Shown here: positions 47,331-58,800 of the stretch, in pieces | How the letters are laid out: every line of letters starts with the position of its first letter | Numbering within the stretch: the first letter of the stretch is position 1 | Notes under the pieces: generated by a model | Told to the model about the DNA's origin: nothing | Seen by the model: only the letters and a program-made list of their open reading frames with translations | Databases searched by the model: none | Origin: Solen grandis | Lineage: Eukaryota; Mollusca; Bivalvia; Adapedonta; Solenidae | DNA length: 64,000 nucleotides | Reading direction: 5' to 3' | NCBI GenBank assembly: GCA_021229015.1 | Contig: CM037783.1 | Span: 10,177,324 to 10,241,323, forward strand | Translations under genes and position numbers: made by a program

Positions 47331-47819
47331 CGAATCACAAAGTCATCAATTTAAGCTCTCTTGATTCCGTAACGGAGACATACGGAAGGTCTCTGGAAAA
47401 CGTCGGAAAATAGACGAAACTATGTAAAGTAGGTATTTTTGCAAACAATTGAATAATCTTGAAATAAAATACTCTTAAGTTTCTTATTTATGCATTGTAG
47501 TAATGTTGTCATCACGAGTATGTACAGATTACATCTCTTAACAGATTTGTAGCATGTATTTTGTTTTCTCTGTCTGAATAATATACACGACATTTGAAAA
47601 AAATAATAAGCCTTTAATCATACGCCTATAGTTTGAATGAAACAGTCAAAGTCCACTGGCGCTAGACCCCAGAATTACCACACACACTGGAATCTTGATT
47701 AATATAAAGATATGTACAATTAAAAAAAGGTTTCGTTCTCCTTCACGGTTTATGTCTTTGACTGTATATTAAATCATTATACAGTTTAGAGGGACAAACA
47801 AAAATCGTAATTCAGCGGT

Positions 47820-47883
47820 TCTAGTGCCAGTGTCAAAGTCGTGGGTCTTGTTCGTGCATGCAGGTACGAAAGTTTATATATAC
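47820..47883 (+). pseudogene. Partial inverted copy of a 50-kb exon-like segment
   Basis: GTCAAAGTCGTGGGTCTT, then GCATGCAGGTACGAAAG, matches the reverse complement of 50,060-50,110 with about 13 bases missing in the middle. It lies directly before the LINE insertion, in the opposite orientation to its partner on the other side. Confidence 0.6.
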
Positions 47884-47892
47884 GATAATAAT

Positions 47893-49757
47893 TGTTTATT
47901 AAATGAATATTTTATGGAAACAATAGATATTATTGCTCCACATTTATGTGATTTATTCAATGCAATATTTTCGTCAGGCTGTTATCCTGACCAGTGGGCT
48001 GAAGGTATAATCGTGCCGATATTTAAAAAGGGAGATAGAAACAACGTTTCAAACTATCGCGCAATTACACTTTTATCGAGCCTAGCCAAATTATTTACGG
48101 GAGTTTTGAATAATAGAATTACAAAATGGTGTGATAATAATAATATCATATCGGATGCGCAATTTGGTTTTAAATCTGGTCATTCTACAGCAGATGCCAT
48201 TTTTCTTTTACATTCAATTGTTCAAAAGTTTCTAGGTGAAAATAAGAGATTGTATTGTGCATTTGTGGATTTCAAACGCGCGTTTGATAGTGTAAGTAGA
48301 AATAATTTATGGTTAAAACTTTATAGGATAGGGCTAAATGGCAAAATACTGAATGTTATTAAGGATATGTACAGTAAAGTGAAATCGCGTGTTCGAAAAT
48401 TTACTAGTTATTCGGATTTTTTTGAAAACGTAAATGGACTTTTGCAAGGGGAGATAATGTCACCAAAGATTTTCGAATTATTCATTGAGGATATGGAGTT
48501 ATCGTTATTAGATTCTACTGGCAATGGATTAGAATTCGGTGATCTTATTCTGATAGCTTTATTTTTTGCTGATGATTTAGTAATTTTTGGAAAATCACCA
48601 GAGGAGTTACAATATAATTTAAATAAGTTACATGAATATTGTTGCAACTGGGATTTAGAAGTAAATATTAACAAAACAAAAGCTTTAGTTTTTAGAAAGA
48701 GGGGTCCTTTACGACAAACGGAAAGATGGTATTATAATAACAGTCCTATAGAGTCAGTCAACGATTTTAATTATCTTGGTTCTATATTTAACTATACTGG
48801 GAATTTTTCATTGAATAATGAATTTCTTGTTGGTAGAGGGTTAAAAGCTTTAAATGCACTGCTTTCTAATACAAATGGATTTAATTTGAAAAATAGTACT
48901 ATGTTACAGCTTTTTGATTCTTTTGTTGTATCAATACTGAATTATGCATGTGAGGTGTGTGGAAATTCAAAATCTAAGAATATAGAGCGGGTCCACTTGA
49001 AATTTTGTAAAAGATTGTTACGTGTAAAAAGATCTACGTCGTCACTGGCAGTTTATGGTGATCTTGGGAGATACCCTTTATTTGTTAATAGATATGTCAG
49101 AATAATTAAGTATTGGTTAAAACTTATTACAACAGAAAATATTCTTCTAAAGGAAATGTATAGTCAACTTGTTTTAAGTTATGATAGGGGATATCGCAAC
49201 TGGGTTTCAGGAGTTAAGTTACTTTTAGAGGAATATGGCTTTGGATATGTTTGGTTAGACCCCTTTTCTGTAAATCACAAAAAATTTCCAATATATTTAA
49301 AGAGAGAGTGCTAGACTGTTTCAAGCAAACATGGTTTGGGGATTTAGAGAAATGTGGCCCCCTTTGTTCCTATAGATTGTTGAAGAATTGTTTTGAATTC
49401 GAGAAATATTTAGATATTATTCCTAGGACATTAGTCAGTTTTCTTACTAAAATACGCATGTCTTCTCATTCCCTTAAAATTGAATCAGGACGTTATGGTA
49501 GAAACAGAGTGGACCGGGCTGAAAGATATTGTGAGATGTGAGAGAAGAGAGACATTGAAGATGAATTTCATTTCATCTGTGTTTGTAATATGTACAGCGA
49601 TTTGCGTAAAAAATATCTAAACAAAAATATATATCTAAAACCCAGCTTTATAAAATTTATTTCGTTAATGCAGTCAGAAAATAAAGAAGATTTAGTTAAT
49701 TTATGTAAATTTATAAAAGAAGCCTTTTACATTAGGAATTTGGTTTTATCTACATAA
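47893..49757 (+). pseudogene. LINE ORF2: reverse transcriptase and C-terminal zinc-knuckle-like unit
   Basis: A long open frame (to 49,314) gives the RT blocks: GIIVPIFKKGDRNNVSNYRA, SDAQFGFKSGHSTADAIFLL, LYCAFVDFKRAFDSVSR (first palm Asp), NGLLQGEIMSPKIFELFIED, LFFADDLVIFG (catalytic FADD), and DLEVNINKTKALVF. One frameshift near 49,260-49,314 moves the reading to another frame (DCFKQTWFGDLEKCGP onwards). A TGA then interrupts RYCEM at 49,539, where the next residues KRDIEDEFHFICVCNMY complete a Cys/His unit. The endonuclease is missing. The RT core looks well preserved, so the insertion is fairly young but dead. Confidence 0.85.
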
Positions 49758-49894
49758 CTTACTAAGTTCATCTTAAACATTTATACATACTTCTAGTACC
49801 CTTAAAATGTTTTCTTATTTTCTGATACTTCACTACTATTTTCACTAATGTTATGAAAACATACAACACCATAATAGAGCGCTGTGTTTGTATT

Positions 49895-49930
<36 letters not shown>

Positions 49931-50046
49931 GTATGGACACAAGTGATGATTGTATGTGTGACCATATTGCATTTGTTAAATAATATTGCAACTATGTACT
50001 ATTGTACACGTTGAGATGAATAAAAGATGTTCGTTCGTTCGTTCAA
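47893..50046 (+). mobile_element. 5'-truncated LINE with target site duplication
   Basis: The element is flanked by GATAATAAT (47,884-47,892 and 50,047-50,055), a probable 9-bp target duplication. It starts inside the reverse-transcriptase region, has a GA microsatellite near 49,906-49,930 in its 3' untranslated part, and ends ATAAAAGATGTTCGTTCG plus two more TTCG-type units, a short-repeat tail as in several LINE clades without poly-A. Confidence 0.8.
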
Positions 50047-50064
50047 GATAATAATCTTTCGTAC

Positions 50065-50202
50065 CTGCATGTGCGGAATTCCAGCTAGAAGAAGGCCCAC
50101 GACTTTGGCTTTTTCATTCGGACCATAGACATACGAAAAACGTATATTAATATAACGTTCCAGCTTTTTATTAGAATCTGCTGGTACGTTTTCTACACGA
50201 AC
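50065..50202 (-). CDS. Candidate 138-nt exon, unidentified gene
   Basis: On the minus strand 46 codons are open, from VRVENVPADSNKKLERYI through RFSYVYGPNEKAKVVGLLLA to GIPHMQ, followed by a GTACGA donor. A stop lies just upstream of the weak acceptor CTGAAAAAG. VRVENVP resembles the first strand of RRM-type domains, but that is a guess. The 3' part of this segment is present as an inverted copy at 47,820. The LINE at 47.9 kb lies in the following intron-like sequence. Confidence 0.4.
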
Positions 50203-50371
50203 CTTTTTCAGTTATTAATATACTGTGTGCTCGGCGCTCAGCACAAGACTGGTTAGTCCGGTGTCTGCTACTTGTCGGGTAGCACTATATCTGCCTTAGA
50301 AACCAAAACTCCTAAAATGACTTAACTACTCTAGGGACTTTAAACAAAACACAATAAATAAACCCTAGCTC

Positions 50372-50581
50372 CTACTGGTATGAGATATTCCATTGATCCA
50401 AAAGAACACATGTAAGTTCATTCACCGGAATGGTTAACAAGTGATGGAATGACACACCACTAAAGAATATGGCTCTGGTACATTGATTTATCTCACCAAC
50501 ATTGTACCAAATTATCGATTCTTTCTCTAACTCTAGCCTGCTTGCCTTCTGTAACTCGAAGTAGTGCCAGTAAACAACCAT
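50372..50581 (-). CDS. Candidate first exon, unidentified gene
   Basis: An ATG at 50,581 opens a frame reading MVVYWHYFELQKASRLELEK and continuing to VNELTCVLLDQWNIS, with a possible GTAGGA donor just before the TAG. The composition is protein-like and it lies upstream, on the same strand, of the 50.1-kb candidate exon. The donor phase does not match that exon's apparent entry phase, so the link is uncertain. Confidence 0.35.
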   Translation of the reverse strand: MVVYWHYFELQKASRLELEKESIIWYNVGEINQCTRAIFFSGVSFHHLLTIPVNELTCVLLDQWNISYQ

Positions 50582-50599
50582 GATATCGTGTTTTGTGGT

Positions 50600-51460
50600 T
50601 CAATACCTGCTCATGAGATGTGTAAGGTTACAGACACCTGATTGAAGCTGCAGAGTTAAAATCGATGACAAAGTCTGGTACAGCATTCTGTGTCAGTTAC
50701 CTACCCAAGTAACATAGGGATATCATCATACCCGTGTTTATTTAACAGAGAAATCGTAAGTTATTGCACTTTTGATCTTTTATTTAAGCTGCATTGTAAC
50801 TTTCTGGTTGTAGAATAGGATTATGTACACAAATGATTACGTGATACAGCTTTAGATAATGTACACCTTCATTATGTTTCTTTATTTACCCAGGTCAGTC
50901 TGATACATTATCTATGACAAGTTTGTGACTGACTCGTGTCATGTATCAGTATCCATAATGCATATTCTTAGAGCTTATGACTGTAGTTTGAGAGATTACG
51001 TACAGGATCTACCTACCTACCTACCTACCTACCTACCGACCGACATATTGCAGGAATTGTGCGTTATACTTGTTTTACTGCAGCTATATATTTTAATTAT
51101 GGTCTAATTTAACGAACAAAGTTTCATCCTGAATTAAATTAGAACACAACGATAAGACCAAGCACTGGGGCTTGCTTCTGTATGTTTTTAAATCCTACTA
51201 CCCACATGAATATAAACGTTGACATTTGTGTATAGTAGGATTTATAGGAGCGACCCTGTGGACCAAGTTTCTGTCCTAAACTGACTTAAAACATGTTTGT
51301 TTCAACCAAGGTTTAACTTTAACACAATATATTAATATTGAATAATATTTCTGTTTCTAGTTGTAGGAATATTTCCTCTATTATTGAAACATAGATAAAA
51401 CAATGACATAATATTATGATTATGCTTAAGCATAATAAATGATAATTGTCTGGTATCTTT
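50600..51460. other. Intergenic stretch with (ACCT)n microsatellite
   Basis: A short (CCTA)n array lies at about 51,009-51,036. The promoter of the membrane-protein gene should be in this stretch or upstream, but no element is recognisable. Confidence 0.5.
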
Positions 51461-51563
51461 CGTTTACAGACAATCTCTGATGAAGACATGACATGCATCG
51501 CTTCGCTGAACAATTAAGGACTCTGTTGTTCCAACTTAGCCCGTGTAAAATAACCGCAACCAC

Positions 51564-52334
51564 ATGCAGCCGGGAACTTCTCGTACGAATAACAGTAACT
51601 TCCGACAAGGGATAGGGGCGGTGCTTGTGTTCATAGGTATTACCCTTATGGTCACGGGTTCGATATTCAGCGCTGTCGCCTATATGGACAGCCAGCCGAG
51701 GGTCCATCCATCCTTTGCCTTCACAGGCCCGGCTCTACTCGTCCTTTCGGTGTTTTGTGTCATCTTCGGACATCTACTTGGACATTTAGACTCAGTAAAG
51801 AAGCTATGGTTCATTTTCAGAAGACGACGGCAGTGTGCCTACATGGATTACATAGACGATGAGGACCATTTCCAATTTAATGACATATTCAGCATTATCT
51901 GCTTCAAGTGTATGGTGTGTTGTTGCTTAAAAGATTATATTCAAAACGAGGAGGCTGACAGAATGGCGGGTATTCCAAGGGGTCCAAACGTTGGCGACAT
52001 GTTAATTGATAATGATGACAACAATTTGCCAATCCAACCAGCTCATGAAAAGATTAGACCAAAGAAAAAGAGGGCATACCGCCCAATAAAAAGATTTAAG
52101 AACACATCAAATGTAAGAGGTACAATGGAGTTAGATACATTCTCGACGGATTCTTCAGACACAAATAAACATGTAGACAAAATGGAAACTGACATTTGTA
52201 CTCAGAATAATCCTCGCTTGAATGAAAATCAATCCATAGCTGAAAGCAAATCAAAATCCGTACTTGCTTTTTCGGCTTTTTCTATCGCACCGTATCGCAA
52301 ATGCCAAGTTCATCCCGGTGTGACTTCTGTCTGA
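51564..52334 (+). CDS. Two-pass membrane protein, 256 aa
   Basis: A single intact coding exon. A pyrimidine-rich acceptor (TATCTTTCGTTTACAG) at 51,454-51,469 suggests a spliced 5' leader. The protein starts MQPGTSRTNN and has helix 1 at about 17-40 (GIGAVLVFIGITLMVTGSIF), a loop of about 12 residues, and helix 2 at about 53-75 (TGPALLVLSVFCVIFGHLLG). An Arg-rich stop (RRRR, 86-89) follows, then a cysteine cluster (CFKCMVCCC, 113-121) that could be palmitoylated and a long polar tail with a Lys-rich stretch (KIRPKKKRAYRPIK). Both termini would be cytosolic. The helical-hairpin layout recalls small TMEM families, but I cannot name an orthologue. AATAAA signals lie around 53,143 and 53,173. Confidence 0.8.
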   Translation: MQPGTSRTNNSNFRQGIGAVLVFIGITLMVTGSIFSAVAYMDSQPRVHPSFAFTGPALLVLSVFCVIFGHLLGHLDSVKKLWFIFRRRRQCAYMDYIDDEDHFQFNDIFSIICFKCMVCCCLKDYIQNEEADRMAGIPRGPNVGDMLIDNDDNNLPIQPAHEKIRPKKKRAYRPIKRFKNTSNVRGTMELDTFSTDSSDTNKHVDKMETDICTQNNPRLNENQSIAESKSKSVLAFSAFSIAPYRKCQVHPGVTSV

Positions 52335-53180
52335 ACTCTTGATTTTCTTCTTCACTATCATCGTGGTAGTCGTTTTCGTAGTCGTTGTCGTCATCGTCAT
52401 CTTTTCCTCCATCTACACTTCCCAGGCATTAATTATTCCCGCAAAATCTTATTTTTCTTCTCCCCCCCCCCCCCTTATTTTCACCTTCATTTTCTTCCTC
52501 CTCTTCCTTACCATTGATATCGTCGCCTTTTACTATGTCGTTTGTCCATTTCAGTCAAATTTAATGTACTTGTGTATCCTCTCATGTCTCATTTAGTCTA
52601 TTTTAAGTTACTGTCAGGCAAGGATCTAGAGGGTGGTGTCATGACTCCCGTTGAAGAACCCCCCCCCCCCCCCTGGAAAAAACTGATGGGACCCTCCCTG
52701 GAAAATTCAAAAGGAAGAAGAGGAAAGTAATGAGGAATTTACCCCCCCCCACACACACACACACACACACGTGTTTGGTGAATTTCAGAATGTTTAGAGT
52801 TGGCTTGGTATGGTATTTTTCAAAGTTGGCCAACATACTTATTCCAGTCGGACCCCCACCCACCCTTGAGATAAATGGCTCGATCCGCGCCTGACTGTGT
52901 TTCCTTGGATGCAAGTTACTGTTTTTCGCAATGTATGTACATGTTGTGTTCACAATGTTCATTCATAATTTATATTCATCTAAAGAGTCAACTTTCAATT
53001 TGGCTGCTGAATAATTCTGACAGTCAATACGTAGAACCAAGACGTTTGCCTGAAAAGTTTTAACCTGTTTGCAGTTTCAATCGATTCATTAACGTGATTT
53101 TATATTTTTATAGTAAAGAGTATATGGTATCAATGTTTTATAAATAAATGTAAGTGTGTTCGTGATTTATAAATAAATAA
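52335..53180 (+). other. Probable 3' untranslated region with microsatellites
   Basis: Downstream of the membrane-protein gene. It contains C-runs near 52,463 and 52,660 and a C/CA run at 52,742-52,770, ending near two AATAAA signals (53,143 and about 53,173). Short open frames here are repeat-driven. Confidence 0.4.
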
Positions 53181-53199
53181 AAATATGCTGATACTTATG

Positions 53200-54400
53200 A
53201 TCGATAATATATTTTTTTTAAAAAAAAATCCAGTAAGGAATGTATTCATTGTACAATGTATGAACATCACAAGAATCAGGCTTATATTTTGATACCAAGG
53301 TTGTCTTAATTAGTGATATTGAATGTGTTTTCGCAAGAAAAAGGCTCTGTGTTTTAACAAATTAAATAATTTAATACCTGATACGTTATTTCATAGTGGT
53401 CTTTCTTATTGTGCCATTTGCATGTTGAAACTAGGATCCCCGGCCGCAACATATCAAAGCCATTTAAAATGCTTTAAGTTAGGCCTCTATAAATTTCCCT
53501 TTATGGCATTTTGCATAATATTATGAGAGTGGTAGTCCAGTGTCGGGATAAAGTGACTGGATGTGGTTTTGGTGGCTAATTGAGAGAATAATTGTATTCC
53601 GGGTAGTCCGGAAAAAGTCTCTCTATTGTTAAGGATTATATTTCGACACAAATGTCAATTATGCAAATATTTACAGTATTCTAATTCCGTTTGAATCAAA
53701 CATGATATTTAAAATCAAGTATGTAGAGATTGTCCTAACAGGCTACTGAACAGGACGAATATCAGAAGTAGAATCCTGTTTGTTTGTTTTTTGTTTGTTT
53801 GTTTATTGTTTTGTTGTTGTTGTTGTTGTTTTAATATAAAACAACAAATATAAACAAATTACAGAAGAAACAGACATGTCGTCTGGGACAAAGTCATGAT
53901 TAATTATGCCATTAAAAGCGTGAGATACTGAAATTGCAATAAAATAAAATGGCATGTAAAATATGATTAAGTCTTAAAAATGCATAACGGAATATTTAGT
54001 TATTCAAGAAAAACATTTTTCTAGAAATACAAACGAAATATAATAAACAAAAAAAAACAAAAGACAAGTTCTAAATAACTATACATAGATCAAATTTTGG
54101 ATAATCCTACTCGAAAAAAAATCTGAATGATATATGGGATTAGAGAGAGAGGGGGGGGGGAGAGAGAAAGAGAGAGAGAGAAGGAGAGAGTAATATACAT
54201 TTACATCTGAAGCAGCCAAATGTCTGTCTAACGTGGACAAAGTCCTAAAAGTCTTATAAGATAATAGATGATCAAATCAGGTGGCCGGTGAATGGGGTCA
54301 GCAGGCATGTCTTATTTTAAAAAAAGTGGCTGCTCAGTAAAGGTTGCCTGCTTAACACACGTATATTGATGAGTCACTGGTTTCTTCCTCATTACTGGTT
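53200..54400. other. Intergenic stretch with GA-rich repeat
   Basis: A GA-rich and G-rich run lies at about 54,144-54,190, and a GTTT/GTT-rich stretch near 53,780-53,832. No gene is seen. Confidence 0.5.
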
Positions 54401-54408
54401 TCTCATTC

Positions 54409-54508
54409 NNNNNNNNNNNNNNNNNNNNNNNNNNNNNNNNNNNNNNNNNNNNNNNNNNNNNNNNNNNNNNNNNNNNNNNNNNNNNNNNNNNNNNNNNNNN
54501 NNNNNNNN
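54409..54508. other. Assembly gap (100 N)
   Basis: Exactly 100 N, a placeholder gap of unknown true size. Confidence 0.98.
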
Positions 54509-54923
54509 ACAGGTAGGAATTTTTTTTTATTCATACGGTTCCATAAATCTGTTTTCGTATATAGTACCTTCGGTACTTAGTATAGATTCGCTCCAAAAAA
54601 AAAAAATTTGGTCCACGGTACCATAGTACAAAAAAAAAATGGTCCCGAGGGTACCATAGTGCCACCCTCTACTACTTTGAGCGTTAAAATAGAAACGTTT
54701 TCCCGAGGTTTTAGTGTCTTTTGCTGCGGACCGGAGCACAAAGCAACGTCGTTAGCCATTCACGCTATTTTTTATTTCGCTGTCCATGATTACCCTTTCC
54801 CCCATATAGACTCTTTTTGGGACGCATCAATAGGTACCACTTAAAGCCTGATCTGCAGAAAACCCAAGGTAAACCTTACCAAATTTAATTACAAAATCCT
54901 CATTTCCAGACCACTGAGGAGCA

Positions 54924-54989
54924 GCGAACAGCATAAAACCTGATCAGCCTGCGAGTTACCGCAGGCTGATCTGGTTTTATGCTGTTCGC
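54924..54989. repeat. 66-bp near-perfect palindrome (hairpin repeat)
   Basis: Left arm GCGAACAGCATAAAACCTGA then TCAGCCTGCG; right arm CGCAGGCTGATCTGGTTTTA then TGCTGTTCGC. The arms pair over about 30 bp with one mismatch around a 6-base loop. It resembles palindromic interspersed repeats I associate with bivalve genomes (from memory). It has no terminator-like T-run or coding content. Confidence 0.75.
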
Positions 54990-54999
54990 ATAGGTCTTT

Positions 55000-55860
55000 T
55001 CATGGTGTCCTCTATGAGGGAAAAGGGGTTTAAATTTATATTATTTTTTCCCGTTTTATTATAATGCCATGTGTTTATTTGAGGGGAAGATTTGTATATA
55101 TGTTATCGCAAATATTGTAAAAACAGGGGCATTGATGTGAAACTGCGTGTTTAAACACGGACTGCCATCGTTCAAAATTTCAATTTATGATATCATGAGT
55201 GGACAGAGAGATCAACGGTGTTGTTAATTGCCCTTCCCTATTAATTAATTAGTTTTCGGGGCGGTCCTAAAAACCCGTTAATGACTAAATGTGCTTTTCA
55301 GTGGTGATGTGGAAAGAAAAAATGTCTAGACAAACGTATTTTAAAAGTGACTCCTTTTACAGTAAGTCTATTAGAGTTTAAGAAGGGCCCGTCTGACACA
55401 AACGTGACCTCCTTCATTAGGAAGAGGCTGACGCATCAACAGTGATTGTAAAATACTCTGAACGAGTTAAATAGAAAACGGTCATTTCGCTGCGGACAGG
55501 GTACGGCGGATTTGTATTTAATATAAATAATATATTATCTAAATGTTATGATAGTTTTTCTTTAGGAAATATACCGTTATTAACTAATCGTATGTTAGTT
55601 TCCGTCTAGGACCGAGAACTTAGTTCGAGTCAGTATATTGTTGGGGATTTTAAATAAAATAAATCACGAAGTGGGCATCTTGCAACTGCTCATATGCCCG
55701 ACATGCTGTATACCCTAAAAGAGTCCTAAAAAAAGTAATGAATCCCCTACCTATTTAAAGAATTACGTCATCCTCGTTTACACTCTATGGTTGAAATTTG
55801 ACCTAGTTCATGACGTTAAAGTGACCCCTATACTATTTACGACTACTCGTCCAAAAAGCA
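55000..55860. other. Stretch without recognisable features
   Basis: Base composition looks normal here, unlike the next 5 kb. I see no gene, repeat family or RNA gene. Confidence 0.4.
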
Positions 55861-58800
55861 ATAGAGATACTCCCGGAAAATTTAAAAATATTTGGGGTTT
55901 TCCCAATAATCTGGAAGGGACAAACAAAACTTTTACAGTTACAACTTCTCGGTGTTGCACTAATTAGTGCACCGTGAGTATAAGGTAAAAGTTATATTTA
56001 TTGTATCTAAAAAATATCTAACAGATATTATAATCACTGTCTGACTTTAGAAGCTTTATTTTCAAAAAAAAAATGATTTCAAAGAAGTTTCTCAAAAATT
56101 AATTTAATTTTAAATTTAATATGTTGGACATTTTATGACATATTTACCCCCACATGACTTTTCTTCCCGTGGTTTGGGTATTTACTTATTGCCCTTTTTT
56201 TTTAAATTTTTTTCAAAACATTTTTTAATTTTTTTATAGGTGTTTTGGAGTACCAAAATTTGGTTTTTTAAATGTTTAAAAAATATTATCTTCTTGAAAA
56301 ACTCCACCGAAATCAGAATCCATCCTGGTGCTTTTTTCAAAGTGGGCATTAGAATGAACTTTGGTGTTCCCTTTTGTTCGGTTCACATGCATGTGAACTT
56401 GATTATGTTCCCCGGGAAAACGCACGCTCCTGCCCTGTGGCAAATGACGCAATGGGTTTTTTCTGAAAAAGGGTTTGTATCGAAGAAAAGGGAAACCCGT
56501 GGTTTTTGTTTTAAGGTATTCGATTTTCTCCCGAAGTAAGTAAATTCAGCACTGCCCTTTGGGGTTTAAAATATAATTACCCCAAGAATACAAAAAATCC
56601 ATATTTGTGATACATAAGTTTTGGGACACCTTTATATATATATTGGGTTTTAAATTGTTTTTTTTATTTAGTTTAAACATATTTTTTTTTAAATTTTAAC
56701 TGAAAAATTGGCAAGAAATAAATATAAAAAGGGAAAAAGGATCGAAACGAAAGAAAAAAATTTCGTGTTTTTTTTAAAGTATAACTTTTAAAAGGGTTAA
56801 AAAAGGGCCATTTAATGAAAAAAATTTTTCGAAATATAGAAAAAAAATGAAAAACATAATAAATTGTTTTTAGTAAATATCAATAAAGGGGGAACAGAGG
56901 AAAAAAAAAAGAAAGACATTCAGTGATAAAAAGGGCTTAAATTAAGAAAATTTAAAAAAAAAATAGATAAAAAAAATTTCGGGTTTTTGGATCAGTGTTG
57001 GGAGATGTGAGAAAATTTTATAAAATAAAAAATCCCCCGAAAAACCCTCTTTTTCAGATTTTAAAAACGCTTGTAGATTTGATTTCCCGTAAACTGTTTA
57101 ACTATCGCTTATTTGCTTTTAAAACTTAAATTTTCGTCCAAAATAACAGAAATTTGTGTAAAGTTTGGGAAAAGAACTAATCTTTTTTGATCTTTTTAAA
57201 CGGCTTTGGGAAAAAAAATAATGTTTCTACAGTTTCTTTAACCCCACAAGTACAAAAAGGGAGATTCAAAAACTTTTTTTTAAAATTAAAGTGGAGATTA
57301 AGAGAGCTAAAATTTGTACTTTAACCTTGTATGAATTATTTGAAAACCCCCGCCCCCCATATTGAAAATAACTAGGGGGTTTTTATACAATTCCCTTTTA
57401 AAACAATTTTTTAAAAAAACGTTTAAAGACTAGCATTTTTATTTCACAGGGAGATCTTCCAAACCCCTTAAAAACAGATGGAAAGAATAAATTAATAGTA
57501 CGAATTAGTGTTAAATTTAAATTACTTTGGGAAAGTCATCTGATTTCTGGGTTATAACTTGCCCATATTCCCAAAAACACGTTCAGGTATTACCCTCACT
57601 TAAAAAATCAGGGGGTAAGCCCCTCCCACCTTTTAAAAAAAAGTATAATTTATTTTTATTTTTCTTGATTGAAAAGTTTCCCCAACGTTTTTTTAAATAA
57701 ATAATTTTTTCTAAAGAACAAATTTTTTGTTTTTCCCAGTAACAATTCGGCTGTTCAAATTTTTTTATCAAGCTTCCCTTTTTTCATATGGGGGACAATT
57801 ATCAAAAAAAAATTTCCCTTCCGTTTTTTCTAGAAGAGGTCAAATTGAAAGAAAAATAAATTGTTTAAAGGTTTAAAACAAATTCCAATTGGAAATTTTT
57901 AATGATTTAAGGACAAAAATACTTTTCCCAAGTTTTAAATTTTTAATTTTTTAAAGGGAAAATTATAAAAATGAAAGATCTTTTGTCAGAACCAAACCAA
58001 AGTGTTTAGGATTTTTAACTTCATTATAGGATAAACCATTAAAATAGAGGGGGGATGATTAATTGGTTTTTTTAGAGAGAAACATTATTTCAGTTTTTTT
58101 GGGGTTTAAAATGTAACAAGTTTTTTTTTCAGCCCATTTGGAAATTTTTTTCAAATCATTTTTTAAAAACCCTTCAAAAGCAAAGCGGTTTTTCAACCAA
58201 TTTTTATAAAAGCAGTAAAACACCCAAAAAAAGTCAAATTGTTTGATTAAATGTCATCAAAAATCATTAAAATTGATCAAAATAGAAAAAGGTCCTAATA
58301 TTGACCCTTAAAGGAAAAACACCTGTTGTATATAAAGAGGATTAGATTTGGGGGGAAAGGACAAACACATGTTACGATTGGGATAAATAATTTTAACCAA
58401 CAAAGCAAATCCCTGAAATACCGCACCCTTAATTTTTAAATAAAAAACCCCCTTTGGGCCAACTCTACAAAAGCTTTGCTGATATCAAAAAAAGTTGCTT
58501 TATTCTTTACCTGAATCAACCCCCTTTATTTATATAAGGGAAAAAGGAGGTAGTTGATTAATATTTTGAGTCAATGGGTAAAACCTGACTGAAATGGTTT
58601 TTATTAATTAGAACTGAGACAAAAAAATTTTAAACATGTTTAAAATGCATTTTTCAAAACCCCTTTTTAATCGTTTCAGAGTAGAGTACAGGGCGGGGTA
58701 AATTAAAAACCAAAAGGGTTTATCTCCAGATTTAAATTTTTGTACAAAAAATTTGTTCTTTCCCGCTAGAAAGGGATTTCACAAAGTTTAACGATTTTTA

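Noticed and set aside
49768..49965. Minus-strand frame with (LS)n and HTH runs
   Set aside because: Antisense translation of the GA/GT microsatellite in the LINE 3' region.
56240..56539. 99-codon open frame on the plus strand
   Set aside because: Lies in the homopolymer-rich, probably erroneous block and has no recognisable domain or neighbour.
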